From CAVQFB01 sp963711675 (GTDB lineage: Bacteria; Acidobacteriota; Terriglobia; Terriglobales; Acidobacteriaceae): DNA of 64,000 bases. The position numbers and the translations under genes are program-made. The number at the start of each line of letters is the position of its first letter. Positions within the stretch are counted from its first letter, which is position 1. Under the pieces are notes generated by a model that worked only from the letters and a program-made list of their open reading frames with translations, did not search any database and was not told where the DNA came from. This document shows positions 61,707 to 64,000 of this stretch, in pieces. Location: assembly GCA_963711675.1 (NCBI GenBank), contig CAVQFB010000013.1, positions 124,001-188,000 of the forward strand, in the 5' to 3' direction.

Positions 61707-64000
61707 ATGCTGCGACGAATCGGAACGTTGTCGCTACTACCTCCTATGAGATGGCGATTCGCGTTGATATTTCTGTGGCTGTGCAGACCCGCGCTGGCAG
61801 GCGTCGTCCCGCTTTCGACGCTTCCGCCTACCAAAGTTACCTCGGATTGGCCGGCGCGCTCGGTGACTCCCACCGGCACAACACTTAGACTCAAAGAGGG
61901 CGTTACCCCGGAGCAGGCTGTACGGCTTGTCGCAGGATCCCAGATCACTTACGCCGTACCCGCAGGGCAGAGTACCTTCTCGGCGATTCTCGCGTATGAG
62001 GCTAGCGAGGTGCGGGTCCCCGGAAACGAGTCGGTCGCGTACAACGAAGCGGTGTTCCGAATCCTGCTAGACGGCAAGCTCGCATTCGAGCGCGGACTGA
62101 GTCGGCCCCAGCCCCCTTTGGAGTTTTCACTGCCGTTGTCTGGTGCCAGAGAAATCACGATTCTGTCGAGAGCGAGCGCCGCCGACGTGACATTTAGCCT
62201 GCTCCGACCACAATTCTCAGGCTCAACTCCAGCCGGAGGTTCGTGGTTTCTTCCGGTTTCCGGATCCGGATACGTCGATTGCACGCCCATGTCACGTCAG
62301 GCTGTAATAGGGGCATTTTTTCCGGGAGAGACAGTTCCTATCACGGCTAGCTTCGCCGGCCAGGCTACCGAAGCCACCGTCACACTGGAATTTACCCCTG
62401 ACGACACTAACTCCCAGCCCGTCGCGGCCCGCCTGCCCGTTCGCCTTGCCGCTGTGAGCAACGGCGTCGTCCACGGCACCGCCAATTGGCGCGCACCAAA
62501 CTATCAAGGTCCCGCCAAGCTGACTGTCGATGAAGCGGTAAACGGGTTGCATGTCTTTCATCAGGAACTGCGAGTCGCTGTCATTCCTTCCGTCGACCTT
62601 TCCCGGATCTCTAATTCGTCTTTCGGAGTACACATCTCCGGTTCTGGTTTTCCCCTCGTCTGGGATGAATTTGCCTATATCTGGGGTGCGAAGTGGGGAC
62701 GGTTGTTTGTGCGTTGGCCAGTGCTGGAGCCGTCACACGGCCAGTTCGATTTTTCGCGCATCGATGCTCTTGTAGGACTTTACCAAGCGCAGAACATGCA
62801 GATACTGGTTGCGCTTGGCGAAGACTCACCCGCATGGGCCGGAGTCCCGGGAACGCCGAGCTACATGGAAGATTGGAAAAACTATATCGCTGCGGTGGTG
62901 AAGCGTTTTGCCGGCAAAGTCGAATACTGGGATGTTTTCAACGAGGTTGATAGCAAATACGGCAGCATAAAAGGGGAGTCCAACTGGGACATCGAGGTTC
63001 TGCGCGCAGCGCTGCAGACGATTCACGCCGCCGATCCTGCGGCGAAAACGGTTTGCTGCTCCACCGGGTCGAGCGGCTGGCTGCAATACGATAAGCGCAT
63101 TTTCGATGCTGGCCTTCTGAATGGAATCGACATTCTCTCCCTGCATCCCTACAGCCCATTTGCGCCAGAGAGGAAGAGCGGGCTCTATTCTTACGTCGAC
63201 GCGGTGCAAGCTCCTCGCGACCTTGCTCGATCGTACGGGGCCTCCAAGCCCATTTGGTCCACCGAGGCCAACTGGATTATCGGACCGGCGGGGAACCCGA
63301 CCGTCACCGCGCCAGGTATAAACGAGAAGACGCAAGCCGAATATGTCGCGCGCGTAAATCTGATCTCTTTCGCTTCCGCAGTTCCCTACTTTCTTCACGC
63401 ACCCTTTGTGACGGGAATTCACCCCCAGGTTCAATTGGAAACCCTGGCCGCTTATGCTGCCATGACCTCACTCCTGTCCGGGTCCGGCAAGAGCACGATG
63501 TTGTCTGGCGGCCCGGATCTGTGGGGATTCTACAGTGCTAAAGGGAACAACTATGTGGGTGCGCTTTGGAGCACCGTACCCGGAAGTCAGGTTCGCCTGA
63601 GCGCCAACAAGCTGAGTTTTCTCGATATGTACGGGAACTCCCTGCGCCTGGACTCTGACTCCATTGCCCTGGGGCCGGAGCCGATTTACTTTCTCAGTTC
63701 TTCGGCCCCACAGTTTCAGACTCTGCGACAAGCCGAGGCTCTGCACTGGAGACCTGTCGCACCCCCGGCTCGTTGGGCCTGCAGCAGCAGTTCCCGCTGC
63801 TTTCCGCTGGGAGCCGGCGGAATGCATGTGGTCAGTTCGCCTTCGAAGTACGCCTACCAGTTGACTTCCCCATCGGTAGACGTAAGTCCTCAGCCCTGCC
63901 AAACGGTTCGCATCAAAGTGAATTTGAAACAGGGAGCCGCAGGAGTCTTTGCCGTCGACGATGCCAGCAAGAAGATACTGGGCAAAGTGGCCTATGCCAA
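61707..64000 (+). CDS. secreted clan-A glycoside hydrolase (GH39/GH5-like), cut by window end
   Basis: The frame stays open from ATG 61707 to the window end (764 codons seen). A signal peptide (RFALIFLWLCRPALA) is best placed from ATG 61746. About 300 residues of beta-sandwich domain follow, then a TIM barrel: GRLFVRWPVLEPSHGQFDFSRIDALVGLYQAQNMQILVALGEDSPAWA, then EYWDVFNEVD with acid/base Glu413, and PIWSTEANW with nucleophile Glu520 (numbered from 61707). After about residue 600 comes a C-terminal domain. The residue pair and spacing fit clan A, like GH39 or GH5. It may cut the polymer made by this locus. Confidence 0.8.
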   Translation, partial: MLRRIGTLSLLPPMRWRFALIFLWLCRPALAGVVPLSTLPPTKVTSDWPARSVTPTGTTLRLKEGVTPEQAVRLVAGSQITYAVPAGQSTFSAILAYEASEVRVPGNESVAYNEAVFRILLDGKLAFERGLSRPQPPLEFSLPLSGAREITILSRASAADVTFSLLRPQFSGSTPAGGSWFLPVSGSGYVDCTPMSRQAVIGAFFPGETVPITASFAGQATEATVTLEFTPDDTNSQPVAARLPVRLAAVSNGVVHGTANWRAPNYQGPAKLTVDEAVNGLHVFHQELRVAVIPSVDLSRISNSSFGVHISGSGFPLVWDEFAYIWGAKWGRLFVRWPVLEPSHGQFDFSRIDALVGLYQAQNMQILVALGEDSPAWAGVPGTPSYMEDWKNYIAAVVKRFAGKVEYWDVFNEVDSKYGSIKGESNWDIEVLRAALQTIHAADPAAKTVCCSTGSSGWLQYDKRIFDAGLLNGIDILSLHPYSPFAPERKSGLYSYVDAVQAPRDLARSYGASKPIWSTEANWIIGPAGNPTVTAPGINEKTQAEYVARVNLISFASAVPYFLHAPFVTGIHPQVQLETLAAYAAMTSLLSGSGKSTMLSGGPDLWGFYSAKGNNYVGALWSTVPGSQVRLSANKLSFLDMYGNSLRLDSDSIALGPEPIYFLSSSAPQFQTLRQAEALHWRPVAPPARWACSSSSRCFPLGAGGMHVVSSPSKYAYQLTSPSVDVSPQPCQTVRIKVNLKQGAAGVFAVDDASKKILGKVAYA

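Noticed and set aside
1..64000. tRNA, rRNA, CRISPR arrays, integrases or transposases
   Set aside because: I looked for conserved tRNA/rRNA strings, regular repeats and DDE or tyrosine recombinase motifs and saw none; a covariance or profile search could still find a small RNA.

Overview
The window looks like a chromosomal piece from a Gram-negative soil-type bacterium, most likely an acidobacterium of the Koribacter/Terriglobia kind. This is an inference from GC-rich DNA (roughly 60%, by eye), two-membrane cell-envelope genes (MurA/MurQ, outer-membrane porin, Wza/Wzi-like export), and a set of family types common in that phylum: DUF2911, DUF3617, FG-GAP proteins with a C-terminal glycine tail, PQQ-like propeller lipoproteins, and a PAP2-Wzi fusion. 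I see no tRNA, rRNA, CRISPR array, transposase or phage gene.

Layout. 0-28 kb is mostly housekeeping and envelope: the end of a MacB-type permease; a peptidoglycan recycling/synthesis group (serine hydrolase, murQ, murA); a PQQ-like propeller lipoprotein; a TMEM175-type channel; metC; small secreted proteins; pnp and rpsO; an ECF sigma factor with its anti-sigma factor; a porin; and pyruvate:ferredoxin oxidoreductase followed by a dihydroorotate-dehydrogenase-like protein. 28-64 kb is one large surface-polysaccharide locus. It holds precursor genes for an N-acylated amino-sugar (uronic acid) unit (UDP-GlcNAc 2-epimerase family, WbpD-type acetyltransferase, DegT aminotransferase, epimerase, AsnB-type amidotransferase, bi-domain oxidoreductase). 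It also holds glycosyltransferases, a flippase, an O-antigen ligase/polymerase-like protein, a Wzz-like chain-length protein, a giant SLBB exporter, a PAP2-Wzi fusion, and polymer-acting enzymes (two tandem GH27 lipoproteins, a heparinase II/III-like protein, a clan-A glycoside hydrolase cut by the window end). A LuxR-type regulator and a degenerate receiver protein sit in the middle and probably control it.

A second theme is reading-frame damage. PFOR carries four one-base insertions. The anti-sigma gene carries three insertions and one deletion. A DUF3617 gene and the heparinase-like gene each carry one insertion, and a small secreted protein carries one deletion in its signal peptide. In every case, undoing the indels restores a length that is an exact multiple of three. 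Either the assembly has local indel errors or several genes were inactivated very recently.

Regulatory signals include four clear palindromes in front of genes (TMEM175/PQQ divergent region, DUF2911, porin, PFOR; the last matches a Rex/CRP-type operator), and one near-consensus sigma-70 promoter at 26145-26173.
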